A stretch of 64,000 bases of DNA from Caballeronia sp. dw_276 (lineage in GTDB: Bacteria > Pseudomonadota > Gammaproteobacteria > Burkholderiales > Burkholderiaceae). The translations under genes and the position numbers were made by a program. This document shows positions 33,546 through 41,793 of this stretch, piece by piece. How positions within the stretch are numbered: the first letter of the stretch is position 1; every line of letters starts with the position of its first letter. The stretch spans positions 124,001 to 188,000 of the forward strand of contig NZ_JAAVUV010000002.1 of the NCBI RefSeq assembly GCF_018449635.1, in the 5' to 3' direction. The notes under the pieces were generated by a model, which was not told the DNA's origin, did not search any database, and saw only the letters and a program-made list of their open reading frames with translations.

Positions 33546-34250
33546 TCAGTCGGCCAACGGGACCGTATCCAGTCCCGCCCAGCTCACACTCGACACACCT
33601 TTGTCCATGCTTAGCCTGCTCGCGACCGCTTCGACTTTCGATTGATACCGGGGATGCGTTTCAAGCGTCGCGATAACTTCCACCCGCTTCGGTTCATCGT
33701 CGATATCTCGACTGCTCAGCCCCTGGAACGACAACGGCGCGGACACCATTGAATTGGTGATGAGCGCTCGAACATTCACCTCGTCCTGCTCACGGCACAC
33801 AACGGTCAGCACGTACTTGCGCAGCAGGTCGGCGGATGCGACCGGTGTGGTATTGATCGCGCGGCCGACCTCTCGCAATACGGTATTGATAAACAGGATC
33901 ACCGCCGTTCCCGCCAGCGCAGGACCGTAGTGTCCAGCTCCGCAAAGCACACCGACCGCGGCGGAACACCACAAGGTAGCCGCAGTGTTGATGCCTTGAA
34001 TGGCGCCTTGCTCACGCATGATGACGCCGCCGCCAAGAAAGCCGACGCCCGACACTACATATGCAGCGATCTGCGTAAGCGTGGTCGTGCCGTTACCGGT
34101 CATCGCGCCGAGCAGTACAAACAGGCATGCGCCGCACGTGACGAGTGTGATGGTGCGCAGTCCGGCGGTACGCTGACGCATTTGTCTCTCAAGACCAATG
34201 CCGATGCCGCATGCCAATGCGGCCAGAAGCGGAAGAAGATAATTCAACAT
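33546..34250 (-). CDS. MgtC/SapB-family membrane protein
   Basis: A 234-residue inner-membrane protein. The N-terminal MgtC domain has GIGIGLERQMRQRTAGLRTI and LITCGACLFVLLGA-like segments with several helices, and VVSGVGFLGGGVIMREQGAIQGINTAATLW is the most diagnostic stretch. The C-terminal 85 residues are a soluble ACT-like domain (YVLTVVCREQDEVNVRALI). MgtC proteins support growth at low magnesium and inhibit the F-ATPase in some pathogens. The start at ATG 34250 is chosen by family length. A long structured 5' leader is present. Confidence 0.88.
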   Translation of the reverse strand: MLNYLLPLLAALACGIGIGLERQMRQRTAGLRTITLVTCGACLFVLLGAMTGNGTTTLTQIAAYVVSGVGFLGGGVIMREQGAIQGINTAATLWCSAAVGVLCGAGHYGPALAGTAVILFINTVLREVGRAINTTPVASADLLRKYVLTVVCREQDEVNVRALITNSMVSAPLSFQGLSSRDIDDEPKRVEVIATLETHPRYQSKVEAVASRLSMDKGVSSVSWAGLDTVPLAD

Positions 34251-34490
34251 GGAGCGATTCTTTAACTTGTATTTTTCGCGTGGGTTGTCGGGCGCCGGGC
34301 GCAGCGCCACCGTATTGACTCGATATGACGGTCAAATGACAACTGGCAAACCACTCGTTCGGACGTGGTTGGACACTGCGCTGAAAGCGCAGAAAAAAGG
34401 TACACGGGTAAGGTATTTCGACGCGCACCGTCTGCCTGCTGGCAGGACGGCGGCTTGAGATAAAAGCGCGAAGTCCTGCCGCTCAGGCAG
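34251..34490 (-). ncRNA. Structured 5' leader of the mgtC-like gene, possible regulatory RNA
   Basis: The leader before the mgtC-like gene on the minus strand can form several hairpins: CTGCCT/AGGCAG enclosing GGCAGGAC/GTCCTGCC (34432-34437, 34441-34448, 34473-34480, 34485-34490), CTGCGCT/AGCGCAG (34378-34394, loop GAA), AACCAC/GTGGTT near 34350-34371, and GGCGC/GCGCC near 34292-34308. No known magnesium-sensor (M-box or mgtA) motif was recognised by eye. The structure suggests control of mgtC expression. Confidence 0.42.
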
Positions 34491-34635
34491 CCAAACAATT
34501 CGATGGTTGATTACTGCAGGTGTCCAAGGCATCGGCCTCATTTTTAACGATGCCCGGATTCTAGGCAGTCGCCAAACGACAAGTCAACCTTTATCGAAAA
34601 GGGTCTTGGAAAAATTGGAGCTGGAAGATGTTCGG
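34491..34635. other. Intergenic stretch, no gene seen
   Basis: This 145-base stretch holds the promoter side of the mgtC-like gene. No convincing reading frame was seen; longer frames in it lack family features. Confidence 0.4.
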
Positions 34636-36111
34636 CTAATTGGCACTAAGCGCCAGTCGGCCGAGCCGCTGGAATGCATCGTCCAGGGTCTGGTCGAAGG
34701 GTTGCGCACAGCTCAATCGAATAAACGATGCAAAACGCCGCGAGTTCGAGAATATAGTCCCGGGCGCAATGCGAATTCCGTCCGCAAGCGCAGTTTCGAA
34801 GAGGCGTTCCGAGTTTGTATCAGCGGGCAATTCCACCCATAACAGCACGCCGCCCGTTGGCGCACTAAGCCGCGTCCCAGGCGGGAAATACCGCGCGATC
34901 GCTTCAGCGGTCGCAATTCGCTGAGTCATCAGGCGTTCACGCAGTTGAAACAGATGCCGGTCATAAGCCCCTGAACCCATGAACTCGGCGGCCACCAACT
35001 GGGACAAAGTTTCGTTGTTCCGGCTTTGCGCGAACTTCAGCATCTTGACGCGCGCGTGCCACCGCCCGGCCGACATCCATCCGAGCCGCAGTCCGGGTGC
35101 CAGTACCTTGTTCAGCGACACACAATGAATGACGCCGCCGTCCCTGTCCCACGCTTTCAAAGGTTTGTGCTGATCGGCTTCATCGAGGAGTTCGCGGTAA
35201 GGATCGTCCTCGATCAGCGCGACTTTGTGTTGCGCGCATAGTCGAACGAGTTCGGCCTTGCGTTCGTCGGGCATGTTGCAACCAAGCGGATTTTGCAAAT
35301 GCGGGACGACAACGAGTGCCCTGATGTTCCCATAAGCACGAAGGGCCATTTCCAGTGCTTCGATGGATATCCCCGTCGACGGGCTAGTGGAAATTTCAAG
35401 CGCGCGCAGCCCAAGGCTTTCGATGATCTGCAAAACACCAAAGAACGCCGGTGATTCGATGGCAACCGTATCGCCGGCTTGCGTAACGGCGCGCAGCGCC
35501 AGATTCACGGCTTCGACCCCGCCATTGGTAACGACGACTTCTTCCGGCGACACCGTGACACCGGCGGAAAGCGCTCTCTTCGCAACCGCCTGCCTGAACG
35601 ATGCACCGCCGGAGTCCCGCCCGGACTCGGTGAGCAGCGTCGGTTTCTGACGCAAGAGTTTTATCGTGAGCGCTTGCAGCCGCGCAGTCGGATAAAGCGA
35701 AGCGGCGGCAGTCGCCCCACCCAGATTCAACGCATCAGGATATTGCTGGGCTAACGCGACGACCTTCGAGATTGATTCGTGCAATCCGACAAACTGTGCC
35801 TCGCCGGGAGGCGTTGCGGTCGCGGGTTCATCGACGCAAGGTAGCTGCGCACTGCTCCGCCTTCGCACGAAATAACCTGAACGCGGTTTGGCTTGCAGCC
35901 AGCCCGCGTCCTCGAGCCGGCGGAACACCTGAAGCGCGGTGGAAAGACTGACGTGGTGCCGCGTCATCAGCACGCGCACCGACGGCATGCGGTCGCCAGG
36001 CGCCAATGTCCCGGACGTAATGACCCGTCGATAGTGCTCGGCAAGGCGCTCATAGAGCGGTTCACCTGCCATTGGGAGGTCGCGCGGCAGAGTGTCTGAA
36101 GACGTGGTCAT
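34636..36111 (-). CDS. MocR-type regulator (GntR HTH fused to aminotransferase)
   Basis: A 491-residue protein with a winged HTH (residues 15-90: RLAEHYRRVITSGTLAPGDRMPSVR, HVSLSTALQVFRRLEDAGWL) joined to a fold-type I aminotransferase-like domain. PLP-site landmarks are VVVTNGGVEAVNLALRAV, PHLQNPLGCNM, LIEDDPYRELLDE and SLNKVLAPGLRLGW, the last with the PLP-binding Lys. MocR proteins use the PLP domain to sense amino acids or PLP precursors. An 8-bp dyad stands in the upstream region. It is divergent from a small DUF2917-like gene. Confidence 0.92.
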   Translation of the reverse strand: MTTSSDTLPRDLPMAGEPLYERLAEHYRRVITSGTLAPGDRMPSVRVLMTRHHVSLSTALQVFRRLEDAGWLQAKPRSGYFVRRRSSAQLPCVDEPATATPPGEAQFVGLHESISKVVALAQQYPDALNLGGATAAASLYPTARLQALTIKLLRQKPTLLTESGRDSGGASFRQAVAKRALSAGVTVSPEEVVVTNGGVEAVNLALRAVTQAGDTVAIESPAFFGVLQIIESLGLRALEISTSPSTGISIEALEMALRAYGNIRALVVVPHLQNPLGCNMPDERKAELVRLCAQHKVALIEDDPYRELLDEADQHKPLKAWDRDGGVIHCVSLNKVLAPGLRLGWMSAGRWHARVKMLKFAQSRNNETLSQLVAAEFMGSGAYDRHLFQLRERLMTQRIATAEAIARYFPPGTRLSAPTGGVLLWVELPADTNSERLFETALADGIRIAPGTIFSNSRRFASFIRLSCAQPFDQTLDDAFQRLGRLALSAN

Positions 36112-36191
36112 GTGCTAATGCTGCCTGTGCGCCGGTGCGCGCGCCAGATACAGACGCGCCATAAATGAACGGATACAGATCAGGAATCGCC

Positions 36192-36211
36192 AATCTGTTG
36201 CGTAACAGATT
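36192..36211. promoter_or_regulatory. Inverted repeat between MocR gene and small gene
   Basis: AATCTGTT-GCGT-AACAGATT, an 8-bp perfect inverted repeat with a four-base spacer. Related half-sites (ACAGAT and ATCTGT) occur nearby at about 36174-36180 and 36223-36230. This fits a MocR binding region, inferred from position. Confidence 0.45.
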
Positions 36212-36289
36212 CTACCGCGCTGGATCTGTCGCACAAGCATGGCCGGCAATAAGCTTGAGGCACGTTCAAGCCTGTCAGCGAGCTTAATT

Positions 36290-36616
36290 ATGAAAACCGT
36301 CTGTTTGCATCCGGGTCAGATCCACGCTAGCCATCAACGTGCGGGAACGCAGTTGATCGCAATCGATGGCGCGCTGCGCTTGACCTATCGCGATCCTTCG
36401 CTCGACTGGCTAATGGATTTGTCGCCTCGAGTTCGCGTTGATCTGGATACGGGCGATGTCCATGTGTGTTCCTGCAACGCATGGGTAGAGGTCGAAGTGG
36501 TCGGGGAGACCACAACCATGGGCCTGCTAGCGAAGCGCGGCGTCATGGATCGATCGATCGAGAAGTTGACTGCGTGGCTCAAGGAGAAATCCCGGTCGGC
36601 ATTCGCTAAAGCCTAG
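36290..36616 (+). CDS. Small protein, possibly DUF2917 type
   Basis: A 108-residue cytoplasmic protein from ATG 36290 (MKTVCLHPGQIHASHQRAG). A short beta-strand region IHASHQRAGTQLIAIDGALRLTY recalls DUF2917 proteins of beta-proteobacteria, but the match is not certain. Middle and C-terminal parts are HVCSCNAWVEVEVVGE and a final helix EKLTAWLKEKSRSAFAKA. No signal peptide or membrane span. It is divergent from the MocR regulator, which might control it. An upstream Met at 36239 gives a longer but less likely protein. Confidence 0.5.
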   Translation: MKTVCLHPGQIHASHQRAGTQLIAIDGALRLTYRDPSLDWLMDLSPRVRVDLDTGDVHVCSCNAWVEVEVVGETTTMGLLAKRGVMDRSIEKLTAWLKEKSRSAFAKA

Positions 36617-36619
36617 CGC

Positions 36620-37611
36620 CTACGCGACGTCCAAGACCCTTTCATGCGCAGGCGATACGGTCGGCGCAACATGAATTTGCGATGCTTCCTTGCCGCACTC
36701 GGCGATCAACCATCGCGCAAGCTGGTCCCGCGCTTCGCCAAAGCGGTCGGTTGGCGGAATCAGCAGGTAATATCCGCCGTTCGTGGTCATCGGCAGATTG
36801 CTAGCGATCGCCAGACTGCCATTACGAATCAGCGGATCGATCAACGGAATCCATCCGAGCGCAATACCCTCCCCGGCAACGGTCGCATCGATCACGTTCG
36901 AATAGCTATTGAAGGTGAAATGCCGGCTGTCGGTCGCGGGCACTACACCGTGTTCGTTGAACCAGTCGGTCCATGTAAGCCATCTTGACGGCGTCACGCC
37001 CTCAAGATGCAAGAAGCGTTGCGCAGCCGATCTCCCGCCGTTGAAGTATCCTGCGCACCTTTAAGCAATGACGGCGCGCAGACCGGGATTACCGTCTCCT
37101 GAAACAAGCGATGCGCCGCACAGCCGGACCAGCGTCCCGCACCGAACGTGATTGCGAGGTCGGCGTGGTCCCTGATTGCATCGAAATCCTGTTGCGATGA
37201 AGTAATGCGAACATCGAACTCAGGCATGAGGCTGCGCAACTCTGCAAGCCTTGGAAGCAACCAATAGGAAGCGAAACCAAAATCGGTCGCGAGGGTCAAG
37301 GTTCGGCGTCGGCGACGCGAACGAATATCGGATACTCGCGAGCGTATGCCATCCAGGCTCTCGAAAACCGCTTCAAAGAGCGACGCGCCGTCTTCGGTCA
37401 GTTCAACGCCGCGATGCAGGCGCTTGAACAAAGGCATGCCGAGATCAGCTTCGAGGGCGCTGATCCGGTGGCTCACCGCAGGCTGCGATGTCCCGAGTTC
37501 GCGCGCCGCCGCAGTGAAGTTGAGGTGCCGCGCGGCTGCATCGAAATAAGCGAGAGTCTGCAGCGGCGGAAGACGCTCGCCGCCGTCTGCAGGAGTGGAA
37601 ACGCTTGCCAT
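36620..37611 (-). pseudogene. LysR-family regulator, broken by a frameshift
   Basis: An N-terminal half (start 37611, MASVSTPADGG, reading to 36994) has the LysR HTH LNFTAAARELGTSQPAVSHR and the effector domain start. The rest continues in another frame (36620-37012) with LHLEGVTPSRWLTWTDWF, NVIDATVAGEGIALGW and YYLLIPPTDRFGEARDQLARW. Joining the frames around 37000-37012 at the AACGCTTC-TTGCATCTT point gives a full GcvA-like regulator of about 330 residues. A one-base loss (or equivalent) restores the frame. It is probably non-functional, unless the shift is a sequencing error. Confidence 0.78.
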
Positions 37612-37727
37612 GGAATAAGCCCGACCGAAAATGGTTAGCGCAAATCTTAACGGCTTGGTGCCCGAGTTCCTCGTAACAAAAGCAGATATGCATATTCGCA
37701 TCGTGGCTTAGCGGATCGGGCTTTGAT

Positions 37728-38315
37728 TCATAAGGTCACCGCCTTGTCCGCGGCGAGCTTGGCCAAGCCGGGTGCTGCCAGATGCACGATTTCGTAGCCC
37801 TTGCCTTCATCGAAGGGACGTAATGGTTCCGAAGACAACGTGAATCGCACTAGCCGCCACGACTGGACATCGAGACCGACCAGCGAAGCGACCGTGTCCG
37901 GCCTTGTGCCAATCCGTTCGTTGCGCGCGGCCTCGGTTTGCTTTAACGCCTCAAGATCGGCATCTTCCTTGACCGGAATATCCTCCCGGTAAAGCGATCT
38001 GGCTTCCTTTGCCGTGCCAATCCGGAAATCGATGGGCAGCCACAACTCGATTTCCGGACGGCCGAAGCTTTCAAGCACATGCTTGAATCCGGTTCCCGTG
38101 ACGAACTTTCCGGCCGCACCTTCGTCAAGCCAAAGATAAACCGACGTATAGGCGTTATTCGGAGCGTCGCTTCTGGCACGCTCGCGTAACGCAAAGGCCT
38201 TGAAGACAAGCCCCTCCGCGTTGTTCCACAATGCGCCGCGCGTACGTCCGCGGTCGCGAATCTGATTCATGTCGTAGTTTGAAGGAAGCCGATGTTCATA
38301 TTGCTTGATCAACAC
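37728..38315 (-). CDS. DUF4865 family protein
   Basis: A 195-residue cytoplasmic protein. The pattern YEHRLPSNYDMNQIRDRGRTRG, LVFKAFALRER, NNAYTSVYLWLDEGAAGKF and ELWLPIDFRIG matches the DUF4865 family, whose members are of unknown function and often lie beside LysR regulators or tautomerases. A frameshifted LysR gene and an intact one flank it, so the family association with LysR is respected. Start ATG 38315 has AAGGAG about 6 bases upstream. Confidence 0.75.
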   Translation of the reverse strand: MLIKQYEHRLPSNYDMNQIRDRGRTRGALWNNAEGLVFKAFALRERARSDAPNNAYTSVYLWLDEGAAGKFVTGTGFKHVLESFGRPEIELWLPIDFRIGTAKEARSLYREDIPVKEDADLEALKQTEAARNERIGTRPDTVASLVGLDVQSWRLVRFTLSSEPLRPFDEGKGYEIVHLAAPGLAKLAADKAVTL

Positions 38316-38344
38316 GGTCGTACTCCTTTAAGGAAATGTCCGCT

Positions 38345-38503
38345 TCACCAGTTTCTTAGCATTACGCAAGCTAATGCAGTCATGCTCAGGATAAGCAACA
38401 GGCCAACGCCGATTCCAGCGATATGCGCGTAAAGCGCATATCGCATGCCGATATCTGCGTCGATGCGCTCATCCATGTAAGCTTGCTCAGTGCTAAGCGG
38501 CAT
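38345..38503 (-). CDS. Predicted 52-residue membrane protein
   Basis: A short gene encoding MPLSTEQAYMDERIDADIG, a short amphipathic stretch, then a hydrophobic span (ALYAHIAGIGVGLLLILSMT) of about 25 residues. The N-terminus is charged and the last residues VMLRNW are short. A weak GGAT site lies upstream of ATG 38503. It lies 29 bases upstream of the DUF4865 gene on the same strand and may be its operon partner. No family recognised. Confidence 0.42.
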   Translation of the reverse strand: MPLSTEQAYMDERIDADIGMRYALYAHIAGIGVGLLLILSMTALACVMLRNW

Positions 38504-38609
38504 CGGTCATATCCGTAGTCAATGCTGAAACATCAGCGTGTCATTGATTGACCGTTCGCGAAACGCCATTCATAGTATTTCTGTCATTAAGAACTGAAAT
38601 GGATCGCCC

Positions 38610-39461
38610 ATGAGAGCGCTCGATCTGGAAGCCGTTCAAGCCTTCGTTCTTGTCGCAGACTTGCGAAGCTTCACACGCGCCGCCGATATTCTGGACACAA
38701 CGCAATCGGCGATCAGCCTGAAGCTCAAGCGCCTTGAAGAACGGCTCGGACACAAGCTCATTGAACGGACGCCGCGCATGGTGCGGCTCTCTGCCAAAGG
38801 CGATGCCTTCCTGCCGTCGGCACGCAGTCTCCTCGCCGCGCAAGAAAGCGCGATCACATCGCTGGAACGTGAGCGGACGTTATTGAAGGTGGGGATCAGT
38901 CATCACATTGTAGGAAGCGAACTGCCGTTACTGCTCAAGCACATGCATAACGCCGATCCTGCCTTGATTGTGGAGATGCGCGTGTCTACATCACGCGAGG
39001 TCGAGGCCGAGTTCGATCAGGGCGCGCTGGATGCAGCCATCGTCCTGCGCCACGATGACAACCGTCGCGACGGTGACGTCCTGCTCAATGAAACGTTTGG
39101 ATGGATGGCAGCGCCCCACTGGAAACATCGCGCGGGTGAGCCTCTCAGACTTGCAACCCAGGCGTACCCGTGCCGCGTCAGAGCAATGGCGGTCGCCGCG
39201 CTGGAAGAAGCACGGATGCCGTGGACGGAAGTCTTCGTGGGCGGCGGCGTTGCTACCATAGGCGCAGCGGTTCAGGCGGGACTGGCCGTCGCGGCAATGC
39301 CCCAGCGCGTCGCGCCGCCAGGAACAATCGACGTCGGCGCGAGGTTCGGCTTACCCCCGCTGCCATCGAGAGACGTGGTCCTGTATTCATCGACGACTGA
39401 CCGGCACGTGCGTTCGGCGTTGCGCACGCTAAGTCACGCGTTCAAATCGACGCCCGGCTAA
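38610..39461 (+). CDS. LysR-family transcriptional regulator
   Basis: A 283-residue LysR regulator. The HTH is LRSFTRAADILDTTQSAISLKLKR and the linker ERLGHKLIERTPRMVRL. The effector domain shows KVGISHHIVGSELPLLL, AAIVLRHDDN and GAAVQAGLAVAAMP. It is divergent from the small membrane protein and DUF4865 genes and is the likely controller of that unit. It ends 4 bp inside the convergent MEKHLA-domain gene. Confidence 0.9.
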   Translation: MRALDLEAVQAFVLVADLRSFTRAADILDTTQSAISLKLKRLEERLGHKLIERTPRMVRLSAKGDAFLPSARSLLAAQESAITSLERERTLLKVGISHHIVGSELPLLLKHMHNADPALIVEMRVSTSREVEAEFDQGALDAAIVLRHDDNRRDGDVLLNETFGWMAAPHWKHRAGEPLRLATQAYPCRVRAMAVAALEEARMPWTEVFVGGGVATIGAAVQAGLAVAAMPQRVAPPGTIDVGARFGLPPLPSRDVVLYSSTTDRHVRSALRTLSHAFKSTPG

Positions 39462-39919
39462 ACATCCTTCCATTGACGATACGTAGCCGCCTGTCCGCGA
39501 TACACACCGTCATCATCAATCAGGTTCCAGACCGTTACGTTCTCGATCCAGAATCGCCTTCCCGACTTTGCAATGCGAAGGCCGCGATAACCGCTCGCAT
39601 AACCTTTCGTTCGCACAGATTCCAGCAGCGCATCGCGCTCATCACGATTGGGATGTTCGGCCGACAAACGCGAGCGCAACTGCGTGAATTCGCTCCAGGA
39701 ATATTCGAAGCATTTCTGTGCCGCGCGATTTGCGTACACGAAGCGCGGATCTGCATCGGTGTTGTGCGCAACGACACAGAACGGCGCGTCTTCATATAAC
39801 CATTGCGCGGCGTTGCCTTGCAAATCTTCATGATCGATCAGTGGTGTACCGACAATGCGAAGATGACTGCTTACGAGCAGCTTGCAAAAGTCCTTATCAA
39901 GCGCCAACGACGTCGTCAT
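39458..39919 (-). CDS. MEKHLA-domain (PAS-like) protein
   Basis: A 153-residue protein of the MEKHLA/PAS-like family. The central region APFCVVAHNTDADPRFVYANRAAQKCFEYSWSEFTQLRSRLSAE is a typical PAS-like core, followed by GYRGLRIAKSGRRFWIENVTVWNLID. MEKHLA proteins have this domain in plants and bacteria as stand-alone sensors of unknown ligand. The gene has no clear partner. Confidence 0.8.
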   Translation of the reverse strand: MTTSLALDKDFCKLLVSSHLRIVGTPLIDHEDLQGNAAQWLYEDAPFCVVAHNTDADPRFVYANRAAQKCFEYSWSEFTQLRSRLSAEHPNRDERDALLESVRTKGYASGYRGLRIAKSGRRFWIENVTVWNLIDDDGVYRGQAATYRQWKDV

Positions 39920-39953
39920 GTGTTCAATCCATTAAGAAAATTTTCCACCGACA

Positions 39954-40769
39954 TTATTGCGCAAGCGTGGCTGCAACGTCCGGATAGAAACGCTCCATGG
40001 CTTGCGTGAACGTCGCACGTGAAAATTGGCCAAGATGCGCCGATATGAGCCGCCCTTGTGCATCGTAGAAAAGCGTCGTTGGATACGCCCTGGCTTCAAC
40101 TGCCCTTGCCACACTGAGTTGTGGATCGAGCAGCGCATTCTCGATCTTGATATCGTGCGAGTTCAGATAGTTGCTGACCGTGTTGTGCGTCTCGCCCTGA
40201 TTGACGAACACAATATCAATACCTGGCAGGTTCTTCTGCGCCTCTTCCAGAACCGGCATTTCAGCCTGACATGGAGGACACCATGTCGCCCAAAGATTAA
40301 CTACGACCGGACGGCCGTTTCCCTTGAAGAGTGGTCGCCGCACACCTTCCAGATCGAGCAGCGAAACGGCCGGGATGTTTTGAGGCGTGCGCGAAAAATT
40401 GATTGCTATGTTAGCGCTGCTCCACACAACGGCACCCGCGACAACCGCCGCCAATAGCGGCACGCGCATGGCCCGCCTCCGAACCGCGAACCACATCACA
40501 ACACACGCTCCAGCGACCAGACCGGGAACCGGGTCGAATCCCTGATCGCGGTAATCGAGGATCTTCCACCAGTTGTCCTTGTATGCGGGCAGATAGTGCA
40601 AAGCGAATGACAGCCGCGCGACGATCAGCCCGACGAACACACTGGTAAAAAGCACGCCGTCGACATCCGCGCGGCCTTTGCGAAAGATCCATCCGGTGAA
40701 AAGTGCTGCAACGACACTGACAAAGAAAATAAGCGGTGCAATGGGTAACGTGAAAAGACCAACGTTCAT
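39954..40769 (-). CDS. TlpA-type thiol-disulfide oxidoreductase with membrane domain
   Basis: A 271-residue protein. The first 120 residues hold four or more membrane helices (LPIAPLIFFVSVVAALFTGWIF, DGVLFTSVFVGLIVARLSFALHYLP) resembling the start of prolipoprotein diacylglyceryl transferase. The rest is a thioredoxin-like TlpA domain with the active site WATWCPPCQAEMP and the cis-Pro loop YPTTLFYD. It is presumably periplasmic-facing and reduces disulfides in cytochrome or envelope proteins. It is divergent from the GDPD-like gene. Confidence 0.9.
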   Translation of the reverse strand: MNVGLFTLPIAPLIFFVSVVAALFTGWIFRKGRADVDGVLFTSVFVGLIVARLSFALHYLPAYKDNWWKILDYRDQGFDPVPGLVAGACVVMWFAVRRRAMRVPLLAAVVAGAVVWSSANIAINFSRTPQNIPAVSLLDLEGVRRPLFKGNGRPVVVNLWATWCPPCQAEMPVLEEAQKNLPGIDIVFVNQGETHNTVSNYLNSHDIKIENALLDPQLSVARAVEARAYPTTLFYDAQGRLISAHLGQFSRATFTQAMERFYPDVAATLAQ

Positions 40770-40887
40770 CTAGATGCTGCCTGCTGTTCTGAGAGATCGG
40801 ACAGTCTACGCGATCGACCATCTACTGCAGCGGAGGCGATATAGTATCGCCGGTTCGAACCTGGTATTTGATCTGGATGACAAACCA

Positions 40888-41793
40888 ATGACATTGGGCT
40901 TTTTCAAATTTTTTAATGCAGCATCGCTTTGCATGCTTATAACGCTGCCCGCGCTCGCAGACCCGATGATCATCGCGCATCGTGGCGGTACCGGCGATAC
41001 ACCCGAAAACACGTTACTGGCGTTCCGCACTGCGCTCGATAACGGCGCCGATGCACTATGGATGACGGTCCAGGTGACGAGTGATCGCGTTCCGGTGCTC
41101 TACCGTCCGGGCGATCTTGGCGCGTTGACAGAAGCGCATGGACGTATTGATGACCTCACCCTAAGCGATATCGAGACACTCAATGCAGGGTATTCTTTCG
41201 AAGCAAAGGATGCATCGGGTCAGGTGAGTTATCCGTACCGTGGCAAGCCGCTGCGGATTCCCACGTTGCACCAGGCATTACAGGCCGTGCCCGCCAACGT
41301 GCCAATCATGCTCGATATGAAACAAACGCCGCCAGCGCCGCTTGTGACAGCTGTCGCGCGCGTTCTCGATGAGTCGAACGCATGGTCTCGCGTGCGTCTA
41401 TATTCCACCGACGCCGTAGCCATCCAGCTCATGAAGGCTTATCCAAAAGCGCAGGTGTTCGAAACGCGCGACGCGACGCGCGATCGTCTTGTGGATCTAT
41501 CGCTTGGCGGCACCTGCGATAACCCGCCGCCAGCGGGAAGCTGGGTCGGTATCGAGTTGCATAGGCAGGTCGAGGTGATCGAGCGCTTTACGCTTGGGAC
41601 CGGCGTGTCCAAGGTCGACGCAAAATGGTGGACACCCGCCGCCGTGAAATGCTTCAAGACGAACGGGGACGTGAAGATCGTGGCTTTCGGCGTGGATTCC
41701 GCTGAAGCGTATGCAACCGCGTCGAAGTTGGGAATCGACGCGGTCATGACGGATTCACCGCGTTCGATGCGTGGTGAAAAGCAGTCGCGCTAA
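40888..41793 (+). CDS. Glycerophosphodiester phosphodiesterase-like protein lacking metal ligands
   Basis: A 301-residue secreted protein from ATG 40888 (MTLGFFKFFNAASLCMLITL, signal peptide to about residue 25). The GDPD TIM-barrel opening is IAHRGGTGDTPENTLLAFRTALDNGADAL (residues 29-57 in parts), with His31, Arg32 and Glu40 present. The next pair of metal ligands, normally ExD, is WMT (58-60), and the usual His-Asp near 72-73 is YR. The protein therefore keeps the scaffold but lacks key metal ligands and probably does not hydrolyse phosphodiesters. Its role is unknown. The end overlaps the convergent lactonase gene by 4 bp. Confidence 0.8.
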   Translation: MTLGFFKFFNAASLCMLITLPALADPMIIAHRGGTGDTPENTLLAFRTALDNGADALWMTVQVTSDRVPVLYRPGDLGALTEAHGRIDDLTLSDIETLNAGYSFEAKDASGQVSYPYRGKPLRIPTLHQALQAVPANVPIMLDMKQTPPAPLVTAVARVLDESNAWSRVRLYSTDAVAIQLMKAYPKAQVFETRDATRDRLVDLSLGGTCDNPPPAGSWVGIELHRQVEVIERFTLGTGVSKVDAKWWTPAAVKCFKTNGDVKIVAFGVDSAEAYATASKLGIDAVMTDSPRSMRGEKQSR

